DNA from: Cinclus cinclus
Lineage: Eukaryota; Chordata; Aves; Passeriformes; Cinclidae
Assembly (NCBI RefSeq): GCF_963662255.1
Contig: NC_085052.1
Location: 32,064,654 to 32,128,653 of the forward strand
Reading direction: 5' to 3'
DNA: 64,000 nucleotides
Shown here piece after piece: positions 1 to 14,184 of the stretch. A program made the translations under genes and the position numbers. The stretch's first letter is position 1; every line of letters begins with the position of its first letter. The notes below the pieces were generated by a model. It ran no database searches. It was given only the letters and a program-made list of their open reading frames with translations, and had not been told where the DNA came from.

Positions 1-3000
1 ACTTTAAGAATTACTTCAGACTATTGTAGTCAGGTTTTTTTTTTTTTTAGTTATGCTAAGTAAGTTTTCATTTTAAGCCTCAAATTGAATTATTTTTATA
101 ATATATCAGCAGCGTATGCTTCTATTTATAGCTGTGATGCTCTCATTCATGTTAGAAACCACTGTTGTATAAACTGCAATGATTTTTATATGCAACACAC
201 ATTAGTTTAATCCTTTTTCTAGAGATAAAATATTCTGTAATAGCTTAAAGCACAGGTATTTGCTATTAAGTTGTAAGTAAATAAACAATTTCATCCCTCC
301 TGGTATGCACCAAACCAAAATTCTCAGTATCTCCTGTGGTCCTTCAACTTCCCAAGACTGGGAGAAGTCAGCTTTCACTGAGTTAGTCAGCAACTCTGAA
401 TTTCAGGGTTAAGATTAAGGTAGCAGAGTTTATGAAGCGTGTACAAGTCTTCTCAATTTATAATTCTAAAAAACAAGTGGGAGCCGCTGATATATTGTAT
501 TGATTTATTATATGTAAAAACTGCTTCTGGCAAATGCAACTGAGAATTATTTCTACTGTTTAAACTAAAGTCACCCTTGCAAAAAAGCCCTGCTTAGGAA
601 AGGCTGTTCATGTTCAAACTTAATTTTTCATTAATTGGTCTCTCTTGTATTGCGCTAGTCTTGTGACAATGCCCCAAGACCCTTGAGAGACTCACTGCTG
701 CTGTTTTTGCTAATTGAAATTTGCATATTAAATTGGACAATACTGTAGTATGTTATGAGCAGGAATTTGGTATTTGCTGTGGGTTATAGCAATGGTTCTC
801 AGTCCTCTTCTGATGCCCCAGACTGTTCACTTCTGTAGCTCCCAACTGAACTCATTACAAAGAGAGTTCCTCATGGGTGGTTTGTGTTTCAGCTATTTTA
901 TGTTCCACCTCACCTGATCATTACTGGTAGAATATTCAATCTTTTCTCCAATAACTAAGAAGTTGTTTTGCTGATGCTTTTTCCTCTTGCTGTAATCAAA
1001 TTGATAAGCTGACTAGAAAAAGCATATGATAGTTTTCCATAATACCTGAACAATTTCCAGCCACACTAGAGCATGTGTTTCTCTTGAAATTGAATGTGCT
1101 AGAGATGTATTTAGTGATTAATCGGAGTATAATAGGTAATATAATCTAATCATATTCAGGAACAGTAAACAAGTCAAACTTTAACTTGCTTTTCAAGCAC
1201 TGAGACTCGCTTAGACCAAGTGGTAGAAGGGGAATAAAGTGGTGTACAGCTGAGACTATATCAACTATTGCTACCAAAGCAGAAACAAAGGGAGAGGAGT
1301 TTGAGAAATGTGGACCTCCACAGGCTCTGTTAAGGTAAAAGACAAGTTAAACCAGAGAAGATTACTTTTATCTATTTATAGAAGGCTCTTCTATGTCTTT
1401 ATATCACAACTGATAACCAAGAGAGAGGTCCTTCTAAAGACCTCAGCTCTTTGCTAAAACGCACTTTGCTCTATTATATCAGAAATACTTTCTTGGTGCT
1501 GTCATTTCACTTTAAAATGTTTCTGTGACATAGCAAATATACACTGGGTATTCTGCTGCAGAAAAGATGGAAAAAGGTCCTGTAGTTTTGCTGCGTGATA
1601 AAACAGGTTGTAAGTAAAGGTATTGTGCCTTGTCAATGATTTCACATTAAAAATCAATAGCTATTGAAATGAAACTGTACTCGAAGAAGTTAAAACCCTC
1701 TTCCTTCACTCAGAGCAAGCTATTTTTCTAAAGAAAATACTGCCACCTTCCTTGTCCACCTTCTAAAACCAGAATTATGCTGCTCTTGAACTAATTTACA
1801 AATAATCAGGTCAAGTGCTATTTCACAAAACAGCTGTATCTATAAAATAGTTTCTCTGTAATGATATTCTGGTAGTGGGTCATGGGCTTCTTTTAAACTG
1901 TTGTTTATTTTTTAGAATAATAATTGGCTTTTCCAAATTATATTAATTCAACTAGTGAATTATATGCAGCAATATTCAGTAGTGTGCCTTTTCTCTGTGA
2001 GGGGAAAGGCACGTTTTCATATTTTCATCTTATCATTAAGTGATATCATTCTTCTCAAAGGAGGCTTCTTTCATTACCAAAAAAAAATGCCCCTAAGTCT
2101 GCCCCAAATATTTCAGTGGAAGCTTTTTAAACGTTTTGTTTAAAAGTTTGTGTATTTGTTAGCCTGCTGGGTGTGCAAAGAGCTCTTGGACACAGAATTA
2201 GAGCGGGACTGGCTGGTGTGAAACTCAGAATTGTTATAAGTGATAACAATCCCATATTAGTTTGCTGTAGGTATGATTCCCTGTTAAGTAAAATAGCTTA
2301 CTTTTGTGCTTTTCCACTTTCCTACAAAACTAACTATTCTCCCTCTAAGACTGGAAGATGGTGAAATAAAAAAAAAAAAAAGATAAGTAAAAGAATGGAA
2401 TGAATGAGAGATACAACTTGGGAAAGTAGAAAGGAATGAAGGATGGGAGGAAAAAGAAGAGATTGGGATGAGAACTAAGGTGAGAAAGGTGACAAAAATA
2501 CTTCATCACTAAGGCAATATTTATAGTGGAGCAAGAACAACATGAACTGGGTAAATGAACTATTGTTTGAACTAGCTTCCACAAGAACACCATTAAAATA
2601 GAAAGGAGTGTAATATTAGGAGGCCATCTTACTGTCATCAATTTCTTTCCAGCAGGTCTCCAGCCCTCAGGATGACATGCACTGGTAGATTGGTGTGTAC
2701 AGTACTGCATAAAGTTATTCCTCTCTTCCTATACAAAACTCCTGAAAAAACCCAAGCCCTCCAATGTCTACCATTATGAACATGTGGATTTACCATTTGT
2801 TCATGGGTGACTGAGAACTCGCCTCAGAGTTGTGCTTTTACCAGAGTGTGCCTTAGCCTAACACAGTTGGCTCTGGTCAGACCTGTAGGGATTGAATACT
2901 CTTTAATTTTTCACTTGTTTAGCAAGGCTATATGTTCATTAGTGAAATGAGCATATTGATATTTACTTTTCTGGCCAAAAAAGGGTTGTTAAAGCTAGTT

Positions 3001-6000
3001 ATGCCCTAATCTACCACATACATAAACAAAATTAAAGTCAAGGTCATTTAGCATATGCTTTAGTTTCAGTTCCCATAAGCTTTATAACATTATTAGGTTT
3101 GATAGAGGTTAAGTGATCCCAGTTATATTATCACACTGGTTCTTACAGACCTTCTGCAATCTTTATTTTATACCTTTTCATCTGTACTTAGAAACTTGGC
3201 CAGTTTTTGAAAATAGTTTTATTAACAGAATTTGCATTAGCTGTGATTTTACCTAATTTGCCATTTCCAGATAGTTTAGTTTTTAACTTGCCTTTGAAGG
3301 AAGTGACAACTAGGCACAAAAAGAAGGGATCGAAGGGATAAAACAAATGGAAGAAAACTAGTAATAGGGCCTGAAGTTAATCTTTAGAATGAGGAGGGAA
3401 GTAACACGATCAGCATTTGCATTAAATTTTTGAAGTCTCCAATGTCTGCTGGTTACTTAAAAAAAAAATATTTTATACAGAATTTCAAAATTCATTTTTT
3501 CCAGAAAACTATCTTTGGTTTTCTTTGTAGGTGGTGGCAATGAGAAAGATACCTCTTACCTTTTTCTTTGTGTGCTATTCATTATTAGGAATATCAGTCT
3601 TTTGGTGAGCAAAGCCTGCAAGGGACCCCTTCCATCTGTTTTGGGCATTCAAAGGCTATTCCTGTCTGAGTACAGCTGCTCTTCAGAGGAGTGCCTTTTT
3701 TAAGAGATGATCCCTGTGACGGACTTGCTGTACAAGTTTACAATCCTCTCACATAAATGTCAGAACCATTAATAAGATCAAAATATTTCATGTCAATAAG
3801 TATTCCTTATACAAGATAGATTTGATTTGCCTTATTAGACTTGTAATGGCCCTTGCAGCTCTTTGCTTTCTATCTAAAGAATAAGAAAAGCTGTGCAACT
3901 AAACATTCCTGTAATGGAACAGCCTTTTCTTCTAGATACAAGTATTTTGCTTTTCACATAGCTAAAGGGAGAATTAGCAACGTGGCACAGTCACTGTATT
4001 TCATTACTTCCCATATTAACTTCTGGTGCTAGTGCTTTACTAAAAACTTCCTTAATTGTTGTCCTTTAGCAAAAGACAGTACAGCTAGTTATTTTTTACT
4101 GATGTAATCTGAAAAAGTCCTGAATATCCTCTTATAAACTTTTTGAAACAAAGGTATTTTTAGCTTAGAAGCTCCAGGCAAAAAATATTGAAAGGGACCA
4201 ATCAAGAGATTTATTTTGACAGTTCTTTTCTTGAAAAATAAAAAATCAGAATTTGCTTTTCGTAGCGCTCGAAGATACAACACTGGGTTTTGCACAGGCA
4301 AGATTGTCCATTTCCTGACTAGGGCTAATGTCAATGTTCTTGCAGGTTGCTTTTAGTAAGCTTTCCACACCACTGACAACTTTTCAGTTCCATTAGTCTG
4401 CTATGTATTATTGATTTCAGGCATTATTGATTAATGCTGTAAGTAGATGTATTTGTGTTCCTGGAGAGTAAAGGATTGGCACCTCTGTTAGATGAATGGT
4501 ATCTTACTGCTTGCTTTGGTCAGTTCCCTGCTGACTTCTTCCTTTCCTCTGCTTTTGTCTGTCCCCTTTATGATGATTTTTTTTCTAATACTTAGTTAAA
4601 TGTTAGGTGCTTTCCACATACCTTCTCTGTAAAAGAAATTTGCACTAAACTTTGTAAAGTTTAAAGGAGTACAGAAGTGGCAGCTCATGCATGTGCTGCA
4701 GCGTTTCTTTCAGAGTTCCAGGATGATGTTCCGTGTGCGCTGCTCCTTTCGGAGCCCGACTGCCCAGGGCTGCTCCTGCTCCCTGGGAATCCGGGGCTGC
4801 CGCTGTGCAGGCTCTTCAGTCATTGAAGCAGCTCCTTATCCCACCACTCCCAGGCTCCAGGTTCTCTGCAGGGCCCAGGTGTATGGTGCTGGATTTCTCA
4901 CCGTTCATCCAGAGCAATATGGTGCACTTGGGGTTTGTGAGCAGGCCCCATAAACCAGATCCACTTCTACAGTCTCTTGAATTTGAAGACTATGAACTTT
5001 GGCTCCTTTTATCTTTTTAACTAGTAACTTATTGCACTGTATGTGTTCTAGCTATCGTTTAATCTGCTTTTTTTTGAATTACTTTATGTATTGAATACCT
5101 AAATTTCAGTCATTAGTACCTCTGCTCCATACAAGTGATTTATCTTTGGTTGTTTTCTGTATACTGTTCTGCAGCTGTCTGATGGCTTATGTCCCTGGAG
5201 ACTACATTTTATTCTGTAATAGACTATATAGCTCATCACCTGTGCTTTTAAGTCCCTCACTATTTTTGTTGTACAGCTAAAATAATTTGACTTCATATTT
5301 TGCTGTCAGCACTGATAATCTAAGCCATATTTCAAAGTAAGGAATTTTTAAGTACCTAAAATGAATTTTGGTGTATCTTGCTCACAACCAGGTTATCAAA
5401 TGTCTATGAGATTGTCAAGTTAATTCTCATTTTTTTGAATTTAGAACCACTTCCATCAGCTGTGGCACAGAAACACAAACATCACATGCCTGTGTAAATT
5501 AGGACTGAGTACTTTCATGTAAAAGTTAGTGCAGGTGATTATAAAATAAGAGTTACAGAAATTTTAAATGTACCTGGTTTTGCATGTCTGAGTAATGTTT
5601 CTCTGTTAAACCTGTCACCGAATAGCCATTGTTTTTCTCCAAGGAGACAGAGGCAAGTACTCTGTATTAAGTGGAGCAGAAAGTTCCTCAGGTGAGGACA
5701 GGTGATTAAACTTTTCCTTTCTGTGAAGGAAAAATACTCAAATTAATTTAAATAGAATAATTTCTATCTTTTGGTAAATAAATAAGTTGTATCCTGAATT
5801 TGAACAGTGCCAACCTTGTGCCTCATGTAATTCTAATTAAAAGAGAACAAATTGTAAATTATTCCTCAGAGTTTAGTTAGGTAAATACCCTGCTCAAAGC
5901 ATCATCAACATCTTTGACTTCTACATAGATATTTTCAGGAAAGTGCCTCGAGTGACCTCACCATAAATACGTAGGTCAAGTTCCAGAACCAGGGTTCCAA

Positions 6001-7370
6001 AATGCATGTGCAGAGATGATCATTAAAGGACTAAAATACTCATCTCCCTGTAAGTGGATGTTTCTCATATATCCCTAACTCTACTGGCTACCAAAAATTA
6101 AGAGCCTGGTCCCCATGGAATAGTTGGAGAATGAAAAATAGTCTCTCTAAATTCTCCCCTTCATTATTTTTCTGTGGTATGTGAATCATAACAAGTCTTT
6201 TACTGCTGTAATGTCAATAACCAAAGGTAAATTCAGAAGAACCATAAAAGTACAAGAAAAGCCTGAGAAACAGCAGTGATTAGAAACTTTTCCCAGCATA
6301 GTTGACTGTATATGTTGCATTATTGTGTTAGGTTATTAGTTCTATTCAGCCTTTCCATTCTTATGTCAATTCTTATACAAAAACCATGTTCCTAAATCTT
6401 CAGGTAGTCTGGGTGCTTCAGTTGCAGGCACTTCTCTGGAATGTGAATCTCAGCTCTGATCATGACACCTTGAAAAGCTGAGCTTTTAATAAGACTATCT
6501 GGGATATTTAAAAAAAAAGTTTCATTAAAATTGGTGAAGGAAGAATTCATTTTAAGAGGAATCATTTCTCTACCAATAATTAGAAGAAAGGAAGGAAAGG
6601 GAGCTTGGGTCTCAGCTGGTTCATTCTGGCAACTCTTTTGAAAGGCACTTGCATATCATGAAGGGACTTGCTAAGCTGAGCTGAAAACTAGTTTTGTAGT
6701 ATGACTGTGTTTTAAATTATACAAAGCTTTCCATGAGAGTCTGTGTTAGCTTTTAGGTTTCTGTGCTTGTGCTCAAGTGAAAGAGCAATTTAGCTTGGAC
6801 CAAAATAACTTGTGGTTCAGACTGCAACCTTTCTTTTCCCAGACTTTTACATTGACAACTTGAAACTACATTCCTACCTACGTCCTGAATCCTTTTACAA
6901 ACCCACAAAAGCCCCATCAATGTCTGAGTTAGATCACTGAAATATGGGTTGAGAAGCACAGATTTGCTGAGCTGCATGCGGTTTGAGGCTGAAAGAGTAT
7001 TTTTGGGAAATCTTTCCATGTTCTCTTTCCTGGCATGCTGTTTTCAGTCACTGGATGTGGGGTTTGACACACCTTAGGACTGACTCAGAATGGCCATTCT
7101 CATACTGTTTTTTCTCAGAAAATAGGTCTGAGGTTTTTCTGGTATTGAACTTAAGAATACTGCCGTGAGTTCATGGAGTAATCAACCATTACCACTGTTG
7201 CCTTGCTGTTTGCAATATACCAGACCAGACTGACATCTCTGCGGTTGTCTAATGATGGTAACAAGGTCAGATTGTTGCCCAAGGGTGTTTCTCTCTGAGC
7301 TGTGTCATAAACAGCCCTGCTCTCTTACTCTAAAAGAAATCCAAGAAAGTAACTGTGCCACAAGTCAATG
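1..7370. other. Intergenic DNA left of the first CR1 fragment
   Basis: I recognise no gene here. Open frames are all short and lack family motifs. The DNA is AT-rich, with a poly-T run near 40-50, an A run at about 2368-2381 followed by a purine-rich stretch to about 2480, and an isolated GC-richer patch at about 4690-4950 that is treated separately. The human order suggests WAPL lies further to the left, but nothing here shows it. Confidence 0.6.
4690..4950. other. Isolated GC-rich patch of unknown nature
   Basis: This stretch is clearly richer in G and C than the several kilobases on either side. It carries overlapping open frames of 88 and 95 codons. A pyrimidine-rich stretch ending in CAG at 4711 resembles a splice acceptor, and CAG|GTGTAT near 4879 resembles a donor, so a small exon is conceivable. 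I do not recognise the translation. It could equally be a worn repeat or conserved noncoding DNA. Confidence 0.25.
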
Positions 7371-8402
7371 AACTGGCTGGAGGGCTGGGCCCAGAGAGTG
7401 GTGCTGAACAGTGCTACATCCAGCTGGGGCTGAGTCACCAGTGGTGTTCCTCAGGGGTCTGTGCTGGGGCTGGTCCTGTTCAGTGTTTTTACTGATTACA
7501 TGGAGGAGGGTATTGAGTCTTTCATTAGTAAATTTGCAGACAACACAAACCTGGGAGTGTTTATTCATCTATTGGAAGGTAGGAGGGCTCTGCAGAGGGA
7601 CCTGTAACAGTTGGATGGATGGGCAGAGTCCAGTGGGATGAAGTTCAACAAGTCCAAGTGCTGAGTCCTGCATTTTGGCCACAATGACCCCCTGCAATGC
7701 TGTAGTACGGTGTGGCTGGACAGTGACAGACAGAAAGGGACCTGGGGTTTTGGTGAACAGCTGACTGAACATGAGCCAGCAGTGTGCTCTGGTGGCCAAG
7801 AAGGCCAATGGCCCCAGGTCTGTATCAGGAATGGTGTGGCCAGCAGGAGCAGGGAGGTCATTCTTCCCCTGTACTCAGCACTGGTGAGGCCACACCTTGA
7901 GTGCTGTGTCCAGTTCTGTCCCCTCAGTTTGGGAAGGACATGGAGACACTTGAGCATGTCCAGAGGAGACAACAAGGCTGGTGAGGGGCTTGGAACACAA
8001 ACCCTGTGAGGAACAGCTGAGGGAGCTGGGCTTGTTCAGCCTGGAGAAAAGGAGACTCAGACATGACCTTATCCCTCTCTACAACTTCCTGAAAGGTGGC
8101 TTTGGTCGGGGGTGGAGGGGGGGGGGTTGGTCTCTTTCTCCAGGCAGCAACCAACAGAACCAGAGGACCCAGTCTTCAGCTGTGTCAAGGGAAAATTAGA
8201 TTGGATATTATGTAAATGTTTTTCATGGAAAGAGTGCGCAAGTACTGGCATGGTCTGCCTGTGGAGGTGGTGGAATCACCATCCCTGGATGTGTTTAATT
8301 AATGACTGGATGTGGCACTTGGTGCCATGGTTTAATTGAGGTGTTAGGGCATGGGTTGGACTCTATGATCTTTGAGGTCTCTTCCAACCTAGTCATTCTA
8401 TG
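7371..8402 (+). mobile_element. CR1 LINE fragment, sense orientation, 5'-truncated
   Basis: This is the 3' kilobase of a CR1 non-LTR retrotransposon. It begins in the reverse transcriptase part of ORF2 (a stretch meaning roughly GVPQGSVLGLVLF), runs through the familiar segments around 'acatgagccagcagtgtgct' (7768-7787) and 'gccagcaggagcagggaggt' (7840-7859), and ends with the CR1 tail 'cttccaacctagtcattcta' near 8400. Many frameshifts and stops, plus a G run at 8119-8126, show an old dead copy. CR1 inserts without target specificity and is usually 5'-truncated, as here. The left edge is approximate. Confidence 0.93.
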
Positions 8403-11400
8403 TATTTGAAAACAGACTTTGTGGGCTTCTAAGTATGTCCATGGTCAGGAATGTAATAGCAAAAGTTTGTCCTGATTGCATGGTTAGGGTGTTTTGATCT
8501 TCCTCTAAATTTGTGAAGACAGAAGTGACTGCATTTCTGTTTACCTCTTCTCCCTGACTATTAGTTACTATAAATGAAAACTAAAAAAGTAGCATTTTTA
8601 CCTCTCAAGTCAAAGGCAGCAGCAATGCATTTGTTTAGTAAAATATATGTGTATTAAGGGCAAAGGCTTAACTTTTTGGCTGGATAGAATTTTGTTTTGG
8701 TGGAGGGAGCAAGACAGGGTAAGCATAATTATTAAATTACATTTTGTAACTGAAGCTGCAAGAAGGGGTAGAAACATACAAAGAAAATGTTTTTGTGATC
8801 AGGAAGAAATGCCTCCTAAATGTCTATTTTTTGTTGAGGTGTTCTGTGGTCTTAAGTCTCATTACTTAGACTCTGCTTAGAAAAGACCACTTCAATTTTT
8901 CTCTGTAGGAAAAGAAGTAGCTGAGTCATTCACTTGGAAGTGAGCTAAGGCCTGTCTAAATCTGATGTTCCTCATCATGAATCCACTTTTTTTATTACAC
9001 AGGTAGAGATTAGTCATTCCTTAGTCGTGGCATCCTTAACGTTCAGTTTGTACAAGAAGGGAACTGTATGGTGGTATGCAAAATTGCTTAAGTATCCTGG
9101 AGACTCAAGCCCATATTCAAGGCTGTATGTTGTTAATGTGTTTTTTTTTTTCCAAGCACATTTGTAGCTATCTGAAAGAGCAGAAAAAATGCAGTGTTCA
9201 ACTTTCCCAATGACATATATGAATTTCAGGATATTATTTCAGTGAAAATTTCTTACAGTGAGTAGAGATGTTTGTCTGCTGTACAGAAAAATCATCACCC
9301 AATTATGTTTTTGTGGTTTGCAATATCGTCTACAAGTTATGACCAGGAATGCCATTTCTGAAGGGAGTAGGTGGAATCATAAAACCAAAGTAAGAAATTG
9401 CAGTCTGACTTTCTGGGTATGGTGCCAGTGTTTATCACTTCATACAGGTTTGCTTGTGAGATGTGTGCTTATTCAGAAGGCTTATTCTTTTGCTTTTTAA
9501 ACTCTGAAAACTTTTTTCAGCTGTCCACATTTTTATTAAAACAGAACACTGACATTTTCTTGTAGTCATACTGAATTACTCACAAAAAAAAATTAAGCAG
9601 AGCATATTTGTTAAGCAAATTCATGGCTTTACCAGAAAGTGGAAATCCTACTACATTTGCATTGCTCTAATACTTAGAAATGTTAGGCAAGTCAAAACAT
9701 GATCCCAGCACAGAATAAAAAGTCTCTGCTCCAAAGAGCTTGTTATCAAAGTACGAGGAGACAAGAATTTGAGCCGTACTGGCAGGAGAGGGGCAGAGAA
9801 AATCAGACACTATAGGTCAGTGGTGTCAACATGGCCAGCAGGCTGTGTGTGTCTGCAGCCCAGCTATTGTCAATGTCTCTTGCTGCCACTGCTACCAGCA
9901 TGGGGAACTGCATAGGGAAAAGCAAATCATGCCTGGTGCAAACTGTGTTCATGGTATGACGGAAATGGGCATCACTGGCTGACAGGATGAGGGAGCTGGC
10001 AAGCCAGAGCTGTCTGAAAGATAATAGCTAAGATGGAGGTAGATAATCTATCAAGGCTTGTAAAAGTAAAACCAGAATATTTATCTGATTTGAGAGAAAA
10101 TAAGGGTGGAGGGTTGTAAAAGAAGGGGATGCAGGGCAACAACAGTTAAAGAAAGGAGCTGGGAGAAGACAGGATCAAAATGAAAAGGGCTTAGGCTAAG
10201 CTGAATGCAGTATCACTTGCATACTTGCATCCTGTCTGCAAACTTGTGATAACTGTCCTGTACTTTCCATTAATTAAGGTTGGAGTAAAAGGATGTCATA
10301 GTAACTGAAAAAGAAGTCACTGAGGATCCAGAGAAGGCATTTAGCAGAGTAGGTATTAATAAAGGCCACACTGCAGAGCTAAACAAAGAAGAATGTGTTC
10401 ATTTAGAGGCCTCATGTGGACACTTGGGAAATCAGACTCCACGGTGATAACAGGCTGGATGACAGCCCAGGCAGAGAGTTTATAAAGAAACAGCCATACA
10501 ACTTTGCACTTCTGTACACTGAGAAGCTCTGAGAGTACATCTGCTCTGGATTCTGCTCCAGCTTCAGCATTAGGTCTGTTTGATTTCAGACTTTGTATGA
10601 AGAGTTTCAAGTTGCAGCAGGGACAAACTCCTCAGAATGTCTCTGTTCTCAGTGGCCATTACAGAATCCTGCCTGAATCTTGAACACTGATGCAGCTGAA
10701 GCAGAATTTACAGAAAGTACTGCTGGTCCTTTTGTCTTGTGTAGAACACTGAGATTTCTTACAGATTCAGCTAAAGTATTTTCTGGCAATTTTAGTTTTC
10801 ACACGCTCATCACACTCGCTTCAGAAACAATTCAAATGCAAGATTTTGCAAATTCAGTGATATGAGTGGTCTGTTTCTTCCTTCTCATCCTGCTCCAATT
10901 TCTGAAAACACTGGGCACAGTGCAGTCCAGAACAGCAAACGGGGCATCTGTAACGGCTGGGAGTTGCTGAGACTTGAGATGCCTGCTTATTAATGCACCA
11001 ACAGAATGTTTTCCCACCAGTGGCTTGACAATTGTGGTTTGCTTTTTTTTCACCTACATAACCATGATGGTATTTCTTGAAATCATAACATTTCTTTCAC
11101 AGAAATATTGTAAGACAAGATGTGTGTGGCAGAAAAAAGTAATTGTATAGCCACCAGGGCAGCAGAAGTATTCTCTGCAGATAATTTGTGGACAATAGTG
11201 CTACTCTCTAAGGAGAAAGATGATAATTCTTTAATACCAAGTGGTACCACACTTTGTTTACCCTCTGGTTATTGTGATATTTCCCAAATATCAGGGTTTA
11301 CATTTTGATTGCTGTGTCTGGGTAAAAACTACTTCCTACTGTTCATGTTTCCTTAGTCTATTTATCAGACATCCATCTCTCTCCACTACTGTCCCATCTT

Positions 11401-14184
11401 ACCTGGCAAGATATTTCTGCAGCCCCTCCCACAGGAGGCTCAAGTCACTGAGTTCTGTATATTTCAGAAGTAACTACCCCATAAGCAGAAGAGATAAGAG
11501 TGAAAAAACCAACAGTCAAAAACCAAATAGTACCAGTAATGCTTCCTGTCAGCAGTACAAGCTCTCTGCCAGTGCTGACCAAATCCTGGCACTGCTGTCT
11601 GCCACCAGCCTCTGTGTGCACATCTAGTGGCAGCCAGAATTTCAGTAGGGGAACAATGCTTGATACAATTTCTCTGCAATTTTATTTCTCACCCCTTCTC
11701 TGTCAATAATTCTCCTTTTACTGGCATTCTATGGTAGCTGGGAAACACACAATTCTGCTGTATCTCTGCGTAAGCAAATCTTCCATAATGCCTGCTTTCA
11801 GCAAAAATTACAAAGTAGCTTCGAGACCACCTTATGCTGATCCCACATTTCAGCCCACTGTAGACTGACTTGTCTGTGACAAAAGACATGGTTTATTAAG
11901 GGGAAGAGTAACAAGCGAATTTTTCTTTAAGTTTTGTATCTAATTATTGCCAAAAAGATGGGGCATTTTTTCTGCATGATACAGCAACCTCTCAGTTGTT
12001 TTTTAAATTATTTCTCCCTGCCAACCCTAGGCACTAAACTGCACCAGCACAGTTGGCTTTATTTCACACATATAAGAAGGTGAGAGCTCCTATTTAGGAA
12101 TTAGAAGTAGGGAAGCTTCCAGCTGAAACTGTTTGAAAAGAGTTTGGCTAACCAGAGTTCCTTGGAGAAGGGCAGGCTTTGCAAAGAGGTTATTAAGCCA
12201 TAGGACACAGGGGAGAGATGGATCTGAGAGATCACGCCACAAATCAGAGTTTAAGAGGCTTTTTTTTGGAGTCAGTGCAAATCCAGCTTGGCTGGTCTTG
12301 AGAGCTCTTTGTGCAACTACTTTGTGTTCGGATTCTGTGAGGAAGGACAAGAGGGACAGAGGCGAGATGATCTTCTCAAGCTAGCTGGTCTTGAAGCCAT
12401 AAACCCCCAGAGTAAGCTGGGAACTCAGGCAGGAAAGCTGCTGGATTGTGCCTTACCATAACTTGCAGCCTAATGCCATTTACAGGGCTATATTCAGACT
12501 GTTGGAGAGATCACTGATAGAGTCTTTTCATCTCAGTGGAAAATATTTTGATTTTGCTAAGCATTGGAAAAAATCTTGTGTTTGAAGGGACTTTTCTAAA
12601 CCATCCTTTCTGGTCTGACCCTTGTGTACTTGGCCCAGCCCTGGGATTCTCCCTCTCCTGCTGTAGGGCTGAACAGCCCAGTGTTAGTGCTTGCTGGCTG
12701 CACCCTGCAGTTTGTGCCTCTGTTGTTCACCAGAGATCTTGGCTACCCTACAGAATTACAACTACCCATGAGGTGAATTATTCACTTCTACAGCACAGTA
12801 GAAACCATGTTGATTTGATTTACGGTTTTCTGTTTTATCTATTGATTTTTTTTGAGGAGTCCCAAGAGTATACTCCCATGAAAGGCCATACAGAACTTTG
12901 TATCCAGTTTAGCAATTTTATCTACTAGGGGTCTTCTTGCCTCCTGTCCCCTTGCCAAGTTGCTGCAGGCATGAAGAACTAAATTTAATTTTTATGATTA
13001 GTAGAGCACACAGAAGACTTATATTACACAACTCTCCCTACCTTGTTAGTTGGGGTGCCAAAATTGCAGTGCACTATCTGAGAAAAGCTAAAAAGTGGGA
13101 GAGCTCCCCTCTAACAGATCTTAGCTGTAAAAAGGCAAAAAAGAACACAGATGGTTGAAACCAGTTTTGTGTAAAATGAGCAACCAGGTTCACCTGCATA
13201 TCTAAGAAGATACATTTGTTGCAGGTACCAGTACAACATTTGGGCCCTAAAAATGCTTCTGAGGGAAACATGTTTTCAGATGTTGCACCCACTGAGAAGC
13301 AATACCAAAGGAGATACCCAGGGCTCACACGATATAGGGGGGCTGTGTGGGGAAGGCTGCTGTGGACTCAGATTTTATAGTGTGATTTTGCCTTTTGAAA
13401 GGCAGATACTGCAAATGAATGGACACTCAAAAGAAAACTCAACAGTTCTTCCCTTTATCCCATCACTTACAGGATTACATACCATGTCTAGAGGGCAAGC
13501 AGAGCACTTTTCAAGCACTGAGAATTGTCTTCCCCAAGATGTTTTCAGGAATTTTCACTATCATTCCCCACATCACAATGGGGTAAAAATTAAATCACTC
13601 AGCTTATTAACAATATCAAACAACTTTTTTTTGTGTGTGTGCATGACTCTGTTGTGGTAACCCAAATCCCAGACCTGTGTCTGCCCTCAAAGAAAAGTGG
13701 GACTTTATCTTTCCCATTTCTGAGTAGTCTGTTCCTCTTTCCTTATGCTGGCCTTGGAAACCTAGGTGATCTTTCAGAAATTTTAAAGAAGCTCAGGTGA
13801 GCCTTTGTAAAGGTGTCTCAAAGTCATCAATGCCTAACTGACCATGGTCCTGGTCTTTTAACTCTCCCAGCATTTCCCAAAAGCAGTCTGATTGTCTTGC
13901 AGGCAGCAATTACCTGTTCTTGCAGTACATTCTGTATTCCTGTAAATGAGCTAACACCTAATTCCACCCACAGCTCCCAGCCAAAGAAGAGTACAATGAG
14001 TTCTTTTCCCATCACTGTGAAAGAAATCTTATACTCATTTGGACTTTAATAAAATTTTATTCAGGTATTATCGTTCCCTTTTTCTGTTAGACAATTTCCT
14101 TAGTTTCCTAGAAGGGTCCCGGAGCCTGCTATTTTTGCCTGTAATTTATAAAAAACTGTGAACAGAAGTAAATTATTAGCAGAA
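8403..14184. other. Intergenic DNA between the CR1 fragment and an LTR
   Basis: I see no gene, RNA gene or clear repeat. Open frames up to about 135 codons (for example at 12536-12928 and 13253-13660 on the + strand) have no recognisable domain, no convincing splice sites and the composition of surrounding DNA, so I treat them as chance. Simple sequence is minor: a short TG run near 13632-13640 and a T run near 9141-9151. Confidence 0.55.

Noticed and set aside
2345..2710. 121-codon minus-strand open frame rich in Phe, Ser and Leu
   Set aside because: It is a translation of the purine-rich stretch and A run at about 2368-2480, with no domain or splice signals.
7565..7975. 136-codon minus-strand open frame and neighbouring short frames
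   Set aside because: They lie inside the CR1 fragment, which is in the opposite sense and full of frameshifts.
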